DNA from: Rs1 sp000416275
GTDB lineage: Bacteria; Pseudomonadota; Gammaproteobacteria; Pseudomonadales; Balneatricaceae
Reading direction: 5' to 3'
Assembly: GCA_965243635.1 (NCBI GenBank)
Contig: OZ251574.1
Location: 3,348,001 to 3,412,000, forward strand
DNA length: 64,000 nucleotides
Below, in pieces: positions 53,606 to 62,836 of this stretch (the first letter of the stretch is position 1; every line of letters starts with the position of its first letter). Below the pieces are notes generated by a model. It was not told the origin of the DNA. It did not search any database and saw only the letters and a list, made by a program, of their open reading frames with translations. The position numbers were made by a program, and so were the translations under genes.

Positions 53606-54676
53606 ATGAATGTCTCAGAAAAAAGTATCTTGCCACTACTGGAATTAGACAATATTGATGTCGGGTATGGCACCAACATAGTAGTGAGAAATATTTCTAT
53701 CAGCCTACAAAAGGGTGAAATAGGCTGTCTCTTGGGCCCAAGTGGCTGCGGAAAATCGACCTTATTACGAGCCATTGCCGGTTTTGAAGAGCTAAAAAAA
53801 GGCACCATTAAACTATCACAACAGCTTATATCTGACCCACAGCACACCTTAGCCCCCGAGCATCGCAACATCGGCATGGTCTTTCAGGATATCGCCTTAT
53901 TTCCGCACTTAAGCATTGCGGACAATGTGGCTTTTGGAATTAAACACCTGCCCAGCAAAGAGCGTCACGCTAGAGTCCTACAATTACTGACGCTGGTGGA
54001 CCTCAACGAAAAAGCTGAGCAGTTTCCACACCAGCTATCAGGCGGTCAACAACAGCGGATCGCGCTCGCCAGGGCACTCGCTCCCAAGCCAAAATTAATT
54101 TTATTGGATGAGCCTTTTTCCGGCCTAGATGCAAAGCTTCGAGAAACACTGGTCCCCCAAGTAAAACAGATTTTAAAGCACGAACAAGTCAGCGCCCTAA
54201 TGGTGAGCCATGACCAAGCAGAAGCTTTCGCGATAGCTGATAAAATAGCGGTGATGCAAGCGGGACGCATCCATCAATGGGACAATGCCTACAACAGCTA
54301 CCACCACCCCGCGACAAAATTTGTCGCCGACTTTATCGGAAAAAGTAAATTTTTACCCGCGGTGACACTCTGCGAACACTGCATTGAGACCAGCTTAGGG
54401 AAACTTGAATCAGATAGCCCACACGGCTATCAAGCGGGATCTGAAGTATTAGTTTTAGTGCGTATCGACGATCTTAAGCACGATCCGATTGCCGAAAATT
54501 TTGGGATTGTTAAAAAGAAAGACTTTCACGGCTCCTACTTCACTTTTGAACTCAGCTTAGCGGATGGCTCACAGGTGCTGTGCAACACTCCAGCGCACTA
54601 CAATTATCAGTATAATGTCGGTGATAAATTTAACCTTAAATTAAACATTGAACACTTAGTTTTATTTAATCGCTGA
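53606..54676 (+). CDS. fbpC: Iron(III) ABC transporter ATP-binding protein
   Basis: The ATPase that powers FbpB. The 356-residue protein has Walker A GPSGCGKST, Q-loop VFQDIALFPHL, signature LSGGQQQRIALARAL, Walker B LILLDEPFSGLD, H-loop SHDQ, then a C-terminal regulatory TOBE-type domain (about 250-355). It begins 4 bp after fbpB and is followed 8 bp later by rsmE, so rsmE may be cotranscribed with the iron genes. Confidence 0.95.
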   Translation: MNVSEKSILPLLELDNIDVGYGTNIVVRNISISLQKGEIGCLLGPSGCGKSTLLRAIAGFEELKKGTIKLSQQLISDPQHTLAPEHRNIGMVFQDIALFPHLSIADNVAFGIKHLPSKERHARVLQLLTLVDLNEKAEQFPHQLSGGQQQRIALARALAPKPKLILLDEPFSGLDAKLRETLVPQVKQILKHEQVSALMVSHDQAEAFAIADKIAVMQAGRIHQWDNAYNSYHHPATKFVADFIGKSKFLPAVTLCEHCIETSLGKLESDSPHGYQAGSEVLVLVRIDDLKHDPIAENFGIVKKKDFHGSYFTFELSLADGSQVLCNTPAHYNYQYNVGDKFNLKLNIEHLVLFNR

Positions 54677-54684
54677 AGACAAAC

Positions 54685-55407
54685 ATGAATTTAATCATTG
54701 TTAAACCGGAAGATTTTGTAGATCAGCAGCAGGTGGTATTATTTGACCGACGCTTTCAACATATTTTAAAAGTACACCGCGCGGTACAAGACCAATGCTT
54801 AAAAGTAGGGCTGCTTAACGGACTGATAGGCCGGGGAACAATCACCCATATCGATCAGCAAAGTGTTAGCTTAGCACTCGATATCAGCCTAGCAACAGCT
54901 AGAAAACCACCTGCCCCTCTCCCCCTGACTCTTATCTTAGCGCTGCCCAGACCCAAAATGCTCAGAAGAATTTTGCAGACAATCTCCTGCCTAGGCGTAA
55001 AAGAGCTCTACCTTATTCACAGCTACAAAGTAGATAAAAGCTATTGGTCTACGCCGGTACTATCCCCAGCTTCGATAGAGGAGCAGTTACTATTAGGCTT
55101 AGAACAAGCAGGCGATACGCTTTTACCAAAGCTTCACTTACGCAAGCGCTTTAAACCTTTTGTCGAAGACGAACTGGCCAGCATCGCAAAGCATAGCCGA
55201 AAATTACTAGCCCACCCTTACCAAGCCAGGCAAACCCCAACTATCAGCGACCGACAAACTACCTTAGTGATAGGACCCGAGGGCGGCTTTATCGACTACG
55301 AAGTACAACTTATACAACAGCAGGGCTTTAGCAGCATATCACTCGGCGAGCGAATCCTAAAAGTTGAAACAGCGATACCTGTAGCGCTGGCCAAATTATT
55401 TAATTAG
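54685..55407 (+). CDS. rsmE: 16S rRNA m3U1498 methyltransferase RsmE
   Basis: RsmE methylates N3 of U1498 in 16S rRNA with SAM. The 240-residue SPOUT enzyme has FDRRFQHILKVHRAVQDQ at the N-terminal PUA-like domain, LALPRPKMLRRILQTISCLGVKELYLI and the SAM-knot TTLVIGPEGGFIDYEVQLIQQQGFSSISLGERILKVETA. It follows fbpC by 8 bp, an unusual partner. Confidence 0.94.
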   Translation: MNLIIVKPEDFVDQQQVVLFDRRFQHILKVHRAVQDQCLKVGLLNGLIGRGTITHIDQQSVSLALDISLATARKPPAPLPLTLILALPRPKMLRRILQTISCLGVKELYLIHSYKVDKSYWSTPVLSPASIEEQLLLGLEQAGDTLLPKLHLRKRFKPFVEDELASIAKHSRKLLAHPYQARQTPTISDRQTTLVIGPEGGFIDYEVQLIQQQGFSSISLGERILKVETAIPVALAKLFN

Positions 55408-55439
55408 CCGAACATCATCACTGCCACGGGCGAGATCAC

Positions 55440-56006
55440 TTAATCATCAACACCGCACCAAAGCGCTCGGTACTTAGGCCAGTCGAAACAGCCCCCGGGA
55501 TCAGTTTTTCTACCCGGTGCAATTTCACTGTGCCCGACCACCGTCTCAGACCCTATCCCTTGATAAGTCTGTTGTAGCACTTTGCTAATCGCAGCGAGCA
55601 CTTGGTATTGAATATCTTCAAAGTCTTGATCATCGGTACCTTCTAGCTCTATACCGATCGAAAAATCATTACAATTTTGTCGCTGATTAAACGAAGAAAT
55701 CCCCGCATGCCAGGCGCGCTGTGTAAAATTAACAAACTGCGTCACTTCGCCCTTGCGACTGATGAAAACATGAGCCGAGACCTGCAACGCACTTATTTCG
55801 GCAAAAAAGGGATCTGCACTGCAATCCAGCTTATTAAGAAAGAACTGCTCGACAAAGCCGCCGCCAAACTGCTTCGGCGGCAAGCTAATATTATGGATCA
55901 CCAACAGCTCAATACTAGCCGACTCCGGCCTGTGATTGAAATTTGGCGAGGCTAGCTGAATGGCACCGAGCAGCACCCCGCTCTCAATTGAAAATTTCTG
56001 CGTCAT
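55440..56006 (-). CDS. ampD: 1,6-anhydro-N-acetylmuramyl-L-alanine amidase AmpD
   Basis: AmpD is the zinc amidase that removes peptides from anhydro-muropeptides in the cytoplasm, working with NagZ in peptidoglycan recycling. The 188-residue protein has LVIHNISLPP with the first zinc histidine, the VGHSEIAPGRKTDPGGCFDW motif with second histidine and aspartate, and no signal peptide, as expected for AmpD. It is divergent from nadC, the normal neighbour. ampE, usually next, is absent. Confidence 0.94.
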   Translation of the reverse strand: MTQKFSIESGVLLGAIQLASPNFNHRPESASIELLVIHNISLPPKQFGGGFVEQFFLNKLDCSADPFFAEISALQVSAHVFISRKGEVTQFVNFTQRAWHAGISSFNQRQNCNDFSIGIELEGTDDQDFEDIQYQVLAAISKVLQQTYQGIGSETVVGHSEIAPGRKTDPGGCFDWPKYRALWCGVDD

Positions 56007-56166
56007 ATCCTAACCTAGTATTTAAACTTGCGTTACTTCCGTTATCATAAACGCTATTATAAACGCTGAGCTGCACATAGCGCAGCCTGTTCCGCCCATA
56101 CTAACCACTTTTAAGTAGCATTGTGCAACACAGCACTGCTTTCACTATTACCCGCTTGGAATATCA

Positions 56167-57006
56167 ATGTCTATAGATACCAACCTACAAGCTATTATCA
56201 AAAAAAATGTCTGTGCCGCTCTTAAAGAGGACATAGGTTCGGGTGATATCACCGCCAATTTAATCCCGAGCAACCAACAAGCTAACGCCCAAGTCATCAC
56301 CCGCCAAGCGGCGGTGATTTGCGGCATCGCCTGGGTAGACGAAGTATTCAGGCAAGTTGATCCGAGTTTGTGCATAGACTGGCAAGTCAAAGACGGCGAT
56401 CAAGTCACTGCCGAGCAAGTGCTATTCAACTGCAGCGGTTCTGCAAGTTCACTGCTCACCGCCGAGCGCTGCGCCTTAAATTTCCTGCAAACACTGTCGG
56501 GCACAGCCACCATCAGCCAGCGCTATGCCGATTTAGTAAAAGATACTCAGGTAAAATTACTCGACACTCGAAAGACCATCCCAGGCTTGCGCGCCGCACA
56601 GAAATACGCAGTCACCTGCGGCGGTTGCTTTAATCACCGCATTGGCTTGTTTGATGCCTTCTTAATCAAGGAGAACCATATTATGGCCTGTGGCGGCATT
56701 GCCAACGCCATTCGCCAAGCACATAACAACGCACCAGGAAAAAAAGTTGAGATAGAAGTAGAGACACTGCAGCAGCTAAAACTAGCCGTGCAAGGAAATG
56801 CCGACATAGTGATGCTAGATAACTTTAGCTTGGAACTGATGCGTCAAGCAGTAGATTGGACAGCAGGAAGGGTGAAATTGGAAGCTTCTGGGAATATTAG
56901 CAGCGAGACTCTATTAGCTACTGCGAAAACTGGGGTAGATTATATATCGATAGGGGCTTTAACTAAACATTGCCATGCGGTTGATCTATCGATGAGGTTT
57001 AACTGA
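56167..57006 (+). CDS. nadC: Nicotinate-nucleotide pyrophosphorylase (quinolinate PRTase)
   Basis: NadC forms nicotinate mononucleotide from quinolinate and PRPP in de novo NAD synthesis. The 279-residue protein has GDITANLIP, LLDTRKTIPGLRAAQKYAV, HRIGLFDAFLIKENHI and EASGNISSETLLATAKTGVDYISIGALTKH. The usual CGGGxNHR loop reads CGGCFNHR here, a substitution worth checking, though the arginine and histidine remain. Divergent from ampD and upstream of the pil cluster, as in Pseudomonas. Confidence 0.94.
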   Translation: MSIDTNLQAIIKKNVCAALKEDIGSGDITANLIPSNQQANAQVITRQAAVICGIAWVDEVFRQVDPSLCIDWQVKDGDQVTAEQVLFNCSGSASSLLTAERCALNFLQTLSGTATISQRYADLVKDTQVKLLDTRKTIPGLRAAQKYAVTCGGCFNHRIGLFDAFLIKENHIMACGGIANAIRQAHNNAPGKKVEIEVETLQQLKLAVQGNADIVMLDNFSLELMRQAVDWTAGRVKLEASGNISSETLLATAKTGVDYISIGALTKHCHAVDLSMRFN

Positions 57007-57396
57007 AACATTTAGCTCACAACGACTTAGCTTTTCCCACTGCCAGTACCATTGCCAGTAAACAAAACACTGCTCTACCAGCTATTCAGAGACTTTTATT
57101 CTATGAGTATCTTACGCCGCTATAACCAACAACAACAACAACAACAACCTTGAACAGACTAAGATAGGCGTTTTAATGTATTAGTAAGGCGTATATTCGT
57201 AATTAATTTCAAACCAAGAAAGAAAAAAGATTAGACTACAGAACCAAAGAGTGGAACTACCCGCTACCAGGCCTCAAACTAATCCAACCACAAACCACAA
57301 CCAAAGATAACCGCAAGCCTTAATCTGCCACACAAGAAGCATGCATCGTGATGCAAGCAACTAGCGACAGACAAGGCCTTCTTCATATTAGAGCTA
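57007..57396. other. Gene-free interval between nadC and pilA (convergent)
   Basis: No gene. It contains a (CAA)n microsatellite of about six or seven units at 57127-57146. No convincing terminator hairpin was found for either convergent gene. Confidence 0.5.
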
Positions 57397-57846
57397 CTAA
57401 GGACGGTTTGCAACGTTAGGTGCTGTTATTGCGTGTCTACAAGTTGCTGGAACAACCCCTGAATCTAAATCTGTCTGGCATTCCCACTTAATACTACCAC
57501 CTGAAGCATCAGGCACTAAAACTATTTTTTTTGTATCACTAACTTTTTTAGTAAAGTAGACCACTATTGCTCCTGAGTGTGTTACTTGGACAGAATGAAC
57601 CGAATCTCCAGATATATCCGTTTCACTTGCTAGCCCAGCACTAGTATTTGAATTAGGCATTATACTTTCTGAAGCATAATATTCAGTAACGGCAGTTTTC
57701 GCACCTGACGCTAAAGTAATTCCTTCAGACACCCTAGCTCTCATCGTATAGTCTTGATACGCTGGCAATGCAATTGCTGCCAGAATGCCGATAATTGCTA
57801 CGACAATCATTAATTCTATTAATGTAAATCCTTGTTGCTTTTTCAT
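57397..57846 (-). CDS. pilA: Type IV major pilin PilA
   Basis: The 149-residue prepilin starts MKKQQGFTLIELMIVVAIIG: short basic leader, cleavage and N-methylation between Gly6 and Phe7 by PilD, Glu at mature position 5, and the hydrophobic assembly helix. The C-terminal part has the two cysteines of the D-region loop (WECQTDLDSG, PATCRH). The subunit polymerises into pili used for twitching, adhesion and DNA uptake. AGGAGA precedes the ATG. It is divergent from pilB, and four tandem heptamers lie in its leader. No sigma-54 (GG-GC) site was recognised. Confidence 0.95.
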   Translation of the reverse strand: MKKQQGFTLIELMIVVAIIGILAAIALPAYQDYTMRARVSEGITLASGAKTAVTEYYASESIMPNSNTSAGLASETDISGDSVHSVQVTHSGAIVVYFTKKVSDTKKIVLVPDASGGSIKWECQTDLDSGVVPATCRHAITAPNVANRP

Positions 57847-57861
57847 GGCGTGCTCTCCTGC

Positions 57862-57889
57862 AATTTATAATTTATAATTTATAATTTAT
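57862..57889. repeat. Four tandem AATTTAT heptamers in the pilA promoter/leader
   Basis: Four perfect 7-bp units lie 16-43 bp upstream of the pilA start, just before its ribosome-binding site. On the pilA strand each unit boundary reads TATAAA, like a -10 element. A change in copy number by strand slippage would shift promoter geometry, so pilA could be phase-variable (inference). Confidence 0.8.
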
Positions 57890-58087
57890 TAATGCACTAA
57901 TAAGTTAATCAGTTAAACTTCCCAGAAAACAAACTTAACTTAAACTTAACCTATTAATGCCTGCTAAATATACAGCGCTATTCTAGCATCGAATAGATGA
58001 TTTTATTACATTTTTTAGTTATTATTGTGTAACTTTAATAGCTTAACTCTATATTTTGATCACTTTAGCCTCAAGGGAGCTAGCAGA

Positions 58088-59797
58088 TTGCAGACTACCA
58101 AACCTTTAGTTGGATTAGCAAGAAGACTAGTGAAAGATGGCTATTTCTCTGCCCAAGTCGCGAATATCGCGCTAGAAAAAGCGCGCTCTTTACAAAAGCC
58201 CTTTATCTCTCATATTATTGCCGAAGAGCTCATTAGTAATTACAACGCCGCTTTTGCCGCCTCCGACGAATTCGGCATGCCGCTGTTTGACTTAGATATT
58301 TACGAGACACAGAACATTCCCGAAGGCTTAATCGATGAAAAACTGATTCTTAAACATCGCGCTTTGCCACTGATGAAGCGCAAAAATAAAATTTTCGTCG
58401 CCCTATCCGACCCTACCAATATCAACGCCCTGGATGACTTTAAATTCCATACCGGCTTAAATACCGAAGCGGTGATTGTCGAAGAAGATAAATTGCAGCA
58501 GACTATTAATAGTTTTCTCGACAATAAAAGCTCTTCGTTTGATGAGCTTGACGATGACAGTTTAGATAATTTAGAACTCGAAGATACAGAACAAATCGAA
58601 GAGCCTGATAGCACTGAGGACGCTGGTAAAGAGGCCCCGGTGGTCCGTTTTGTCAACAAGGTACTGCTGGATTGCATCCGCAAGGGCGCATCGGACATTC
58701 ACTTCGAACCCTATGAAAAAAGCTATCGTGTTCGCTCAAGAATCGACGGCATTCTGCAAGAGGTAGCCAAACCTCCGTCAGCGATGGCCAGCCGATTGTC
58801 TGCTAGACTTAAAGTCATGTCTAAAATGGACATTTCCGAGAGACGTGTGCCACAGGACGGGCGGATTAAAATGCGCCTTTCACAATCGCGCTCTATCGAT
58901 TTTCGGGTTAACTCCCTCCCCACCTTATGGGGAGAGAAAATAGTATTGCGTATTTTAGACTCTAGCAGCGCCAAAATTGGCGTCGATGCCTTGGGCTTCG
59001 ACCCTGAGCAAAAAGAAATGTTTTTAAATACCTTAGTCAAACCACAGGGGATGATTTTGGTAACCGGACCAACCGGCAGTGGTAAAACTGTCTCCCTCTA
59101 TACTGGACTTAACATCCTCAATACAGAAGAGCGCAATATTTCAACGGCTGAAGACCCGGTAGAAATCAATTTAGAGGGGATCAACCAAGTGCATGTCAAC
59201 GCCAAAGTAGGGCTTACTTTTGCCACGGCACTGCGCTCTTTCTTGCGACAGGATCCCGACGTGGTCATGGTCGGGGAAATACGTGATTTAGAAACCGCTG
59301 AAATTTCCATAAAAGCGGCACAAACCGGTCATATGGTACTTTCTACACTGCACACTAACAGCGCTACTGAGACACTATCCAGACTTCGCAACATGGGCGT
59401 CGAAGCCTTTAACGTCGCCACTGCAGTGTCTTTAATTATAGCGCAGCGTCTGGCTAGACGCCTCTGCGAAGAGTGTAAAGTGCCCTTAGTCATTCCAGAA
59501 AAGGCCTTGTCCAAAGCAGGCTTTGAACCTGACCAACTCCATAGTTTAAACCTGCACGAATCTAACCCGGTCGGCTGCACACACTGCAATAAAGGCTATA
59601 AGGGTCGGGTCGGTATTTATGAAGTGCTATCGATGAGTCCGGAAATTTCAGACTGTATCATGAATGAGGGCACCTCATTAGATATTTTAGAGATTGCCTC
59701 AAGACAAGGTTTTAAACCTTTAAAAATGTCTGGTCTCGATAAAGTGGCCCAGGGCATCACCAGTTTAGAAGAACTCAATAGAGTCATCACTACTTAG
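58088..59797 (+). CDS. pilB: Type IV pilus assembly ATPase PilB
   Basis: PilB is the hexameric cytoplasmic ATPase that drives pilus extension. Motifs in order: N-terminal GspE-like domain, Walker A GPTGSGKT, Asp box, Walker B-type FLRQDPDVVMVGEIRD, His box TGHMVLSTLHTNSA, and the zinc tetracysteine CEEC...CTHC. The TTG at 58088 (MQTTKPLVGLARRL) has AGGGAG upstream and gives 569 residues, near the 566 of P. aeruginosa PilB; an ATG 21 codons earlier adds non-family residues. It is 8 bp upstream of pilC. Confidence 0.95.
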   Translation: MQTTKPLVGLARRLVKDGYFSAQVANIALEKARSLQKPFISHIIAEELISNYNAAFAASDEFGMPLFDLDIYETQNIPEGLIDEKLILKHRALPLMKRKNKIFVALSDPTNINALDDFKFHTGLNTEAVIVEEDKLQQTINSFLDNKSSSFDELDDDSLDNLELEDTEQIEEPDSTEDAGKEAPVVRFVNKVLLDCIRKGASDIHFEPYEKSYRVRSRIDGILQEVAKPPSAMASRLSARLKVMSKMDISERRVPQDGRIKMRLSQSRSIDFRVNSLPTLWGEKIVLRILDSSSAKIGVDALGFDPEQKEMFLNTLVKPQGMILVTGPTGSGKTVSLYTGLNILNTEERNISTAEDPVEINLEGINQVHVNAKVGLTFATALRSFLRQDPDVVMVGEIRDLETAEISIKAAQTGHMVLSTLHTNSATETLSRLRNMGVEAFNVATAVSLIIAQRLARRLCEECKVPLVIPEKALSKAGFEPDQLHSLNLHESNPVGCTHCNKGYKGRVGIYEVLSMSPEISDCIMNEGTSLDILEIASRQGFKPLKMSGLDKVAQGITSLEELNRVITT

Positions 59798-59805
59798 GGA
59801 ATAAA

Positions 59806-61035
59806 ATGGCGACTAAAATGAAAACTAAAAAAACCTTCTCTTTCTCTTGGTCTGGGTTAGACAAGAGCGGCAATCAGAGCAAGGGAAAGATTCAGGCGGT
59901 TAATCTTACTGAAGCCAAAGCTCTTTTGCGCAAACAGGGGGTAGCTCCGCGCAAAGTTAATAAAGAATCGAGCATTAGCTTGTTTAGCGCGCGAGCAAAA
60001 CCGATCAAACCAGTCGACATTTCCTTTTTTACCCGCCAAGTCGCCACTATGCTTAAAGCTGGGGTACCACTGATTCAAGGCTTAGAAATCGTCGCCACTG
60101 GCGTCGAAAAAGACGCGTTGAAAAAGCTGGTTTTTGATATTCGAGACTCAGTCAACAGCGGTCAAGACCTAGCCAAGTCAATGGCCAAGCACCCTTTATA
60201 TTTCGATGACTTATACTGCTCTCTAGTGGCCGCAGGCGAGCAATCCGGTTCACTCGAGACAATGCTCGACCGAATTGCCACCTACAAGGAAAAACTTGAA
60301 TCTTTAAAGGCAAAAATAAAAAAAGCCCTTACCTACCCAACAGCTGTACTTGCAGTAGGCTTACTGGTTTCAGTTATTTTACTGTTAAAAGTAGTGCCGC
60401 AGTTTCAGGCAATTTTTAGCAACTTCGGTGCCGATCTACCCGGCTTTACACTGATGATTTTATCGATGTCAGTATTTGTCCAGGAGTGGTGGTGGGTAAT
60501 GGGCGTGAGCTGTATCGCATTCTTTTATGCTTTTATCCACTTTAAAAGGCGCTCGATAAAATTTGCCAATTATTTAGACGTTTTAATACTCAAAGTACCG
60601 GTACTCGGTGACATCTTACGCAAAGCGATCATTGCGCGCTTTGCCCGCACTCTATCTACGACTTTTGCCGCAGGTGTACCTTTAGTCGAAGCACTAGAAT
60701 CCGCGGCGGGCGCATCAGGTAATATTATTTATCACGATGCCATTATCCAAATTCGCAACGCAGTTTCCACTGGCCAAACGCTGCAAAACTCGATGCTGAT
60801 GACCGGTGTATTCCCCAATATGGTGGTGCAAATGATCTCTATTGGTGAGGAAGCTGGCTCGCTCGATACTATGCTCGATAAAGTCGCCTCTTTTTATGAA
60901 GAGGAGGTTGATAATGCGGTCGACAACATGTCTTCTCTGATGGAGCCTTTCATCATGGTCGTTTTAGGTACTATCGTCGGTGGCTTAGTGGTGGGTATGT
61001 ATCTACCTATATTTAAACTCGGCTCGGTCGTGTAA
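59806..61035 (+). CDS. pilC: Type IV pilus inner-membrane platform protein PilC
   Basis: PilC is the inner-membrane platform that couples PilB to pilin assembly. The 409-residue protein has two GspF domains (about 70-195 and 275-400) with FFTRQVATMLKAGVPLIQGLEI and RFARTLSTTFAAGVPLVEALESAAGA, and three membrane helices, the last ending VVGMYLPIFKLGSVV. It follows pilB by 8 bp. A family 2 element separates it from pilD, breaking the usual tight pilC-pilD spacing. Confidence 0.95.
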   Translation: MATKMKTKKTFSFSWSGLDKSGNQSKGKIQAVNLTEAKALLRKQGVAPRKVNKESSISLFSARAKPIKPVDISFFTRQVATMLKAGVPLIQGLEIVATGVEKDALKKLVFDIRDSVNSGQDLAKSMAKHPLYFDDLYCSLVAAGEQSGSLETMLDRIATYKEKLESLKAKIKKALTYPTAVLAVGLLVSVILLLKVVPQFQAIFSNFGADLPGFTLMILSMSVFVQEWWWVMGVSCIAFFYAFIHFKRRSIKFANYLDVLILKVPVLGDILRKAIIARFARTLSTTFAAGVPLVEALESAAGASGNIIYHDAIIQIRNAVSTGQTLQNSMLMTGVFPNMVVQMISIGEEAGSLDTMLDKVASFYEEEVDNAVDNMSSLMEPFIMVVLGTIVGGLVVGMYLPIFKLGSVV

Positions 61036-61077
61036 TTCTGAACTGACGTATACTTAGATCAGTTTTATTTATTAAAT

Positions 61078-61265
61078 GAGACTTTTGCATAACGTTGCGA
61101 GCGAAAAACCGGCGACACAGCGGAGTTAGTATGTCCCTCACTTTGGGTACAGTGTGCGCTTCTTTATGGGCATTACTGGTGTAAATAAGCATATTGAGCC
61201 GGTTTTTAACGCCGTATTACCGAGCGTAGTTATCATACCCTCTGGGTAAGCTATGCAAAAGCCTC
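61078..61265 (+). repeat. MITE-like element, family 2, copy 5
   Basis: This 188-bp copy begins GAGACTTTTGCATAACGTTG and ends with the complement of GAGGCTTTTGCATAGC, with a perfect 5-bp direct repeat TAAAT (61073-61077 and 61266-61270). It sits between pilC and pilD, 42 bp after the pilC stop, and carries the matching substitution TTTT/AAAA in both ends. Confidence 0.92.
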
Positions 61266-61310
61266 TAAATATATTATCCAACCATCAGTCACTGATACGG
61301 AAAGCTATTA

Positions 61311-62165
61311 ATGCAGTTATATACGGACTATTTCGCCGATCACTTATTCGCAGCGGTGCTGATTGTCGCGGTATTTTCTCTACTGGTCGGCAGCTTCTTA
61401 AACGTTGTTATTCATCGATTGCCAATTATGATGCAGCGGCAATGGGATTCTGAAATAACCGGCGAGCCACCCGTTGAGACCTACAATTTAGCAAAGCCCG
61501 ACTCCCAGTGCCCGCACTGCCAGCATGTTATAAAGTGGTATGAAAATATACCGCTTTTTAGCTACCTTTTTTTACTCAGGGGGAAATGCGCCAGCTGCAA
61601 AGCGCCAATTTCGATCCGCTACCCTATGATCGAGCTACTCAGCGCTCTGCTCAGCATCCCAATAGTCATCAGCTTCGGTTTTAACTACCTCACTCTGCTG
61701 GCGTTATTCTTCACTTGGGTGTTGATTGCACTTACTTTTATCGATCTCGATCACTTCCTGCTTCCCGACAAGCTTACCCTCCCGCTACTATGGCTAGGAT
61801 TATTGATCAACAGCCAAGACACATTTACCAGCCTCGAGTCTGCGGTGTATGGCGCTGCAGCCGGTTACTTAAGTCTCTGGTCGGTTTACTGGCTGTTTAA
61901 ACTAGCCACCGGTAAAGAGGGCATGGGCTACGGCGATTTCAAACTATTGGCCGCGCTCGGCGCCTGGATGGGTTTGAGTGCCCTGCCTATTATTATTTTA
62001 ATCAGCTCAATTAGTGGTATTGTTATTGCCCTTACTTTGGCGCTATTCAACAAACAAGCTTTAGACCAACCCATCCCCTTTGGCCCATATTTGACCATTG
62101 CCGGATTTGTCAGCCTATTATGGGGTGCGCAAATAACCCAGATTTATCTTAATTTAGTACTGTGA
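61311..62165 (+). CDS. pilD: Prepilin peptidase/N-methyltransferase PilD
   Basis: PilD cleaves the leader of type IV prepilins and pseudopilins and methylates the new N-terminus. The 284-residue inner-membrane protein has the zinc-finger CPHC...CASC (residues about 64-97), catalytic aspartates in FIDLDHFLLPD and GYGDFKLLAALGAW, and about seven further membrane helices. The stop overlaps the coaE start by 4 nt (GTGA). Confidence 0.95.
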   Translation: MQLYTDYFADHLFAAVLIVAVFSLLVGSFLNVVIHRLPIMMQRQWDSEITGEPPVETYNLAKPDSQCPHCQHVIKWYENIPLFSYLFLLRGKCASCKAPISIRYPMIELLSALLSIPIVISFGFNYLTLLALFFTWVLIALTFIDLDHFLLPDKLTLPLLWLGLLINSQDTFTSLESAVYGAAAGYLSLWSVYWLFKLATGKEGMGYGDFKLLAALGAWMGLSALPIIILISSISGIVIALTLALFNKQALDQPIPFGPYLTIAGFVSLLWGAQITQIYLNLVL

Positions 62166-62812
62166 AGAACAGTTTGGTGGTCGGCATTACCGGCGGAATT
62201 GGCTGTGGAAAATCCACGGTTACAGAGTTGTTTTTCAAACTCGGCGTCAAGGTAGTCGACGCTGATGTTATTGCTAGAGAGGTAGTACAGCCCGATACAG
62301 AAGCACTAGCTGCGATTGCAGTTAAATTTGGCGATCAGATTCTGCTAGCGAACGGCCGCTTAGATAGAGCCAAACTTAGAGCCATTATTTTTGACAACAG
62401 TGCCGATAAACTCTGGCTAGAGTCGCTGCTCCATCCGATCATCCGCAGCAGGATTAGCAGCCGACTCCGCACCCCTGAAACAATAGCCAATTGCTCAGCG
62501 AATCCGCATTATGCACTGCTAAGCTCGCCACTATTACTAGAGACCGATCAGCACACTATGACAGATTGTATTATTGTTATTGATATTGATCCCGAGATAC
62601 AAATTCATAGAAGCATGCTCAGAGATAACAACTCAAGAGAGCAGATAGAGCGTATTATTCGCAGTCAAATACCGAGAGCTGAGCGACGAGAAAAAGCAGA
62701 TATAATTATCGACAACAGTGGTACAATTGCCCAGTTAACCACGCAGATTAATCAGATTCACCAGCAGTTGATCGCCACTGCGGCCACTTTTTCTGTCAGA
62801 TCACATCGCTAA
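62162..62812 (+). CDS. coaE: Dephospho-CoA kinase
   Basis: CoaE phosphorylates dephospho-CoA in the last step of coenzyme A synthesis. The 216-residue protein has P-loop GITGGIGCGKSTV, then VVDADVIAREVVQP, the LxxHPxI motif (LLHPIIRSRI), and ALLSSPLLLET where most homologues have PLLxE. The start is GTG overlapping the pilD stop. Classic pilD-coaE-yacG neighbourhood. Confidence 0.94.
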   Translation: MKNSLVVGITGGIGCGKSTVTELFFKLGVKVVDADVIAREVVQPDTEALAAIAVKFGDQILLANGRLDRAKLRAIIFDNSADKLWLESLLHPIIRSRISSRLRTPETIANCSANPHYALLSSPLLLETDQHTMTDCIIVIDIDPEIQIHRSMLRDNNSREQIERIIRSQIPRAERREKADIIIDNSGTIAQLTTQINQIHQQLIATAATFSVRSHR

Positions 62813-62836
62813 AAAGCATAAAATTAAGGAAAACTA

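Noticed and set aside
57127..57146. (CAA)n microsatellite
   Set aside because: It lies in a convergent non-coding gap, more than 250 bp from the pilA stop codon; no plausible effect on a gene.
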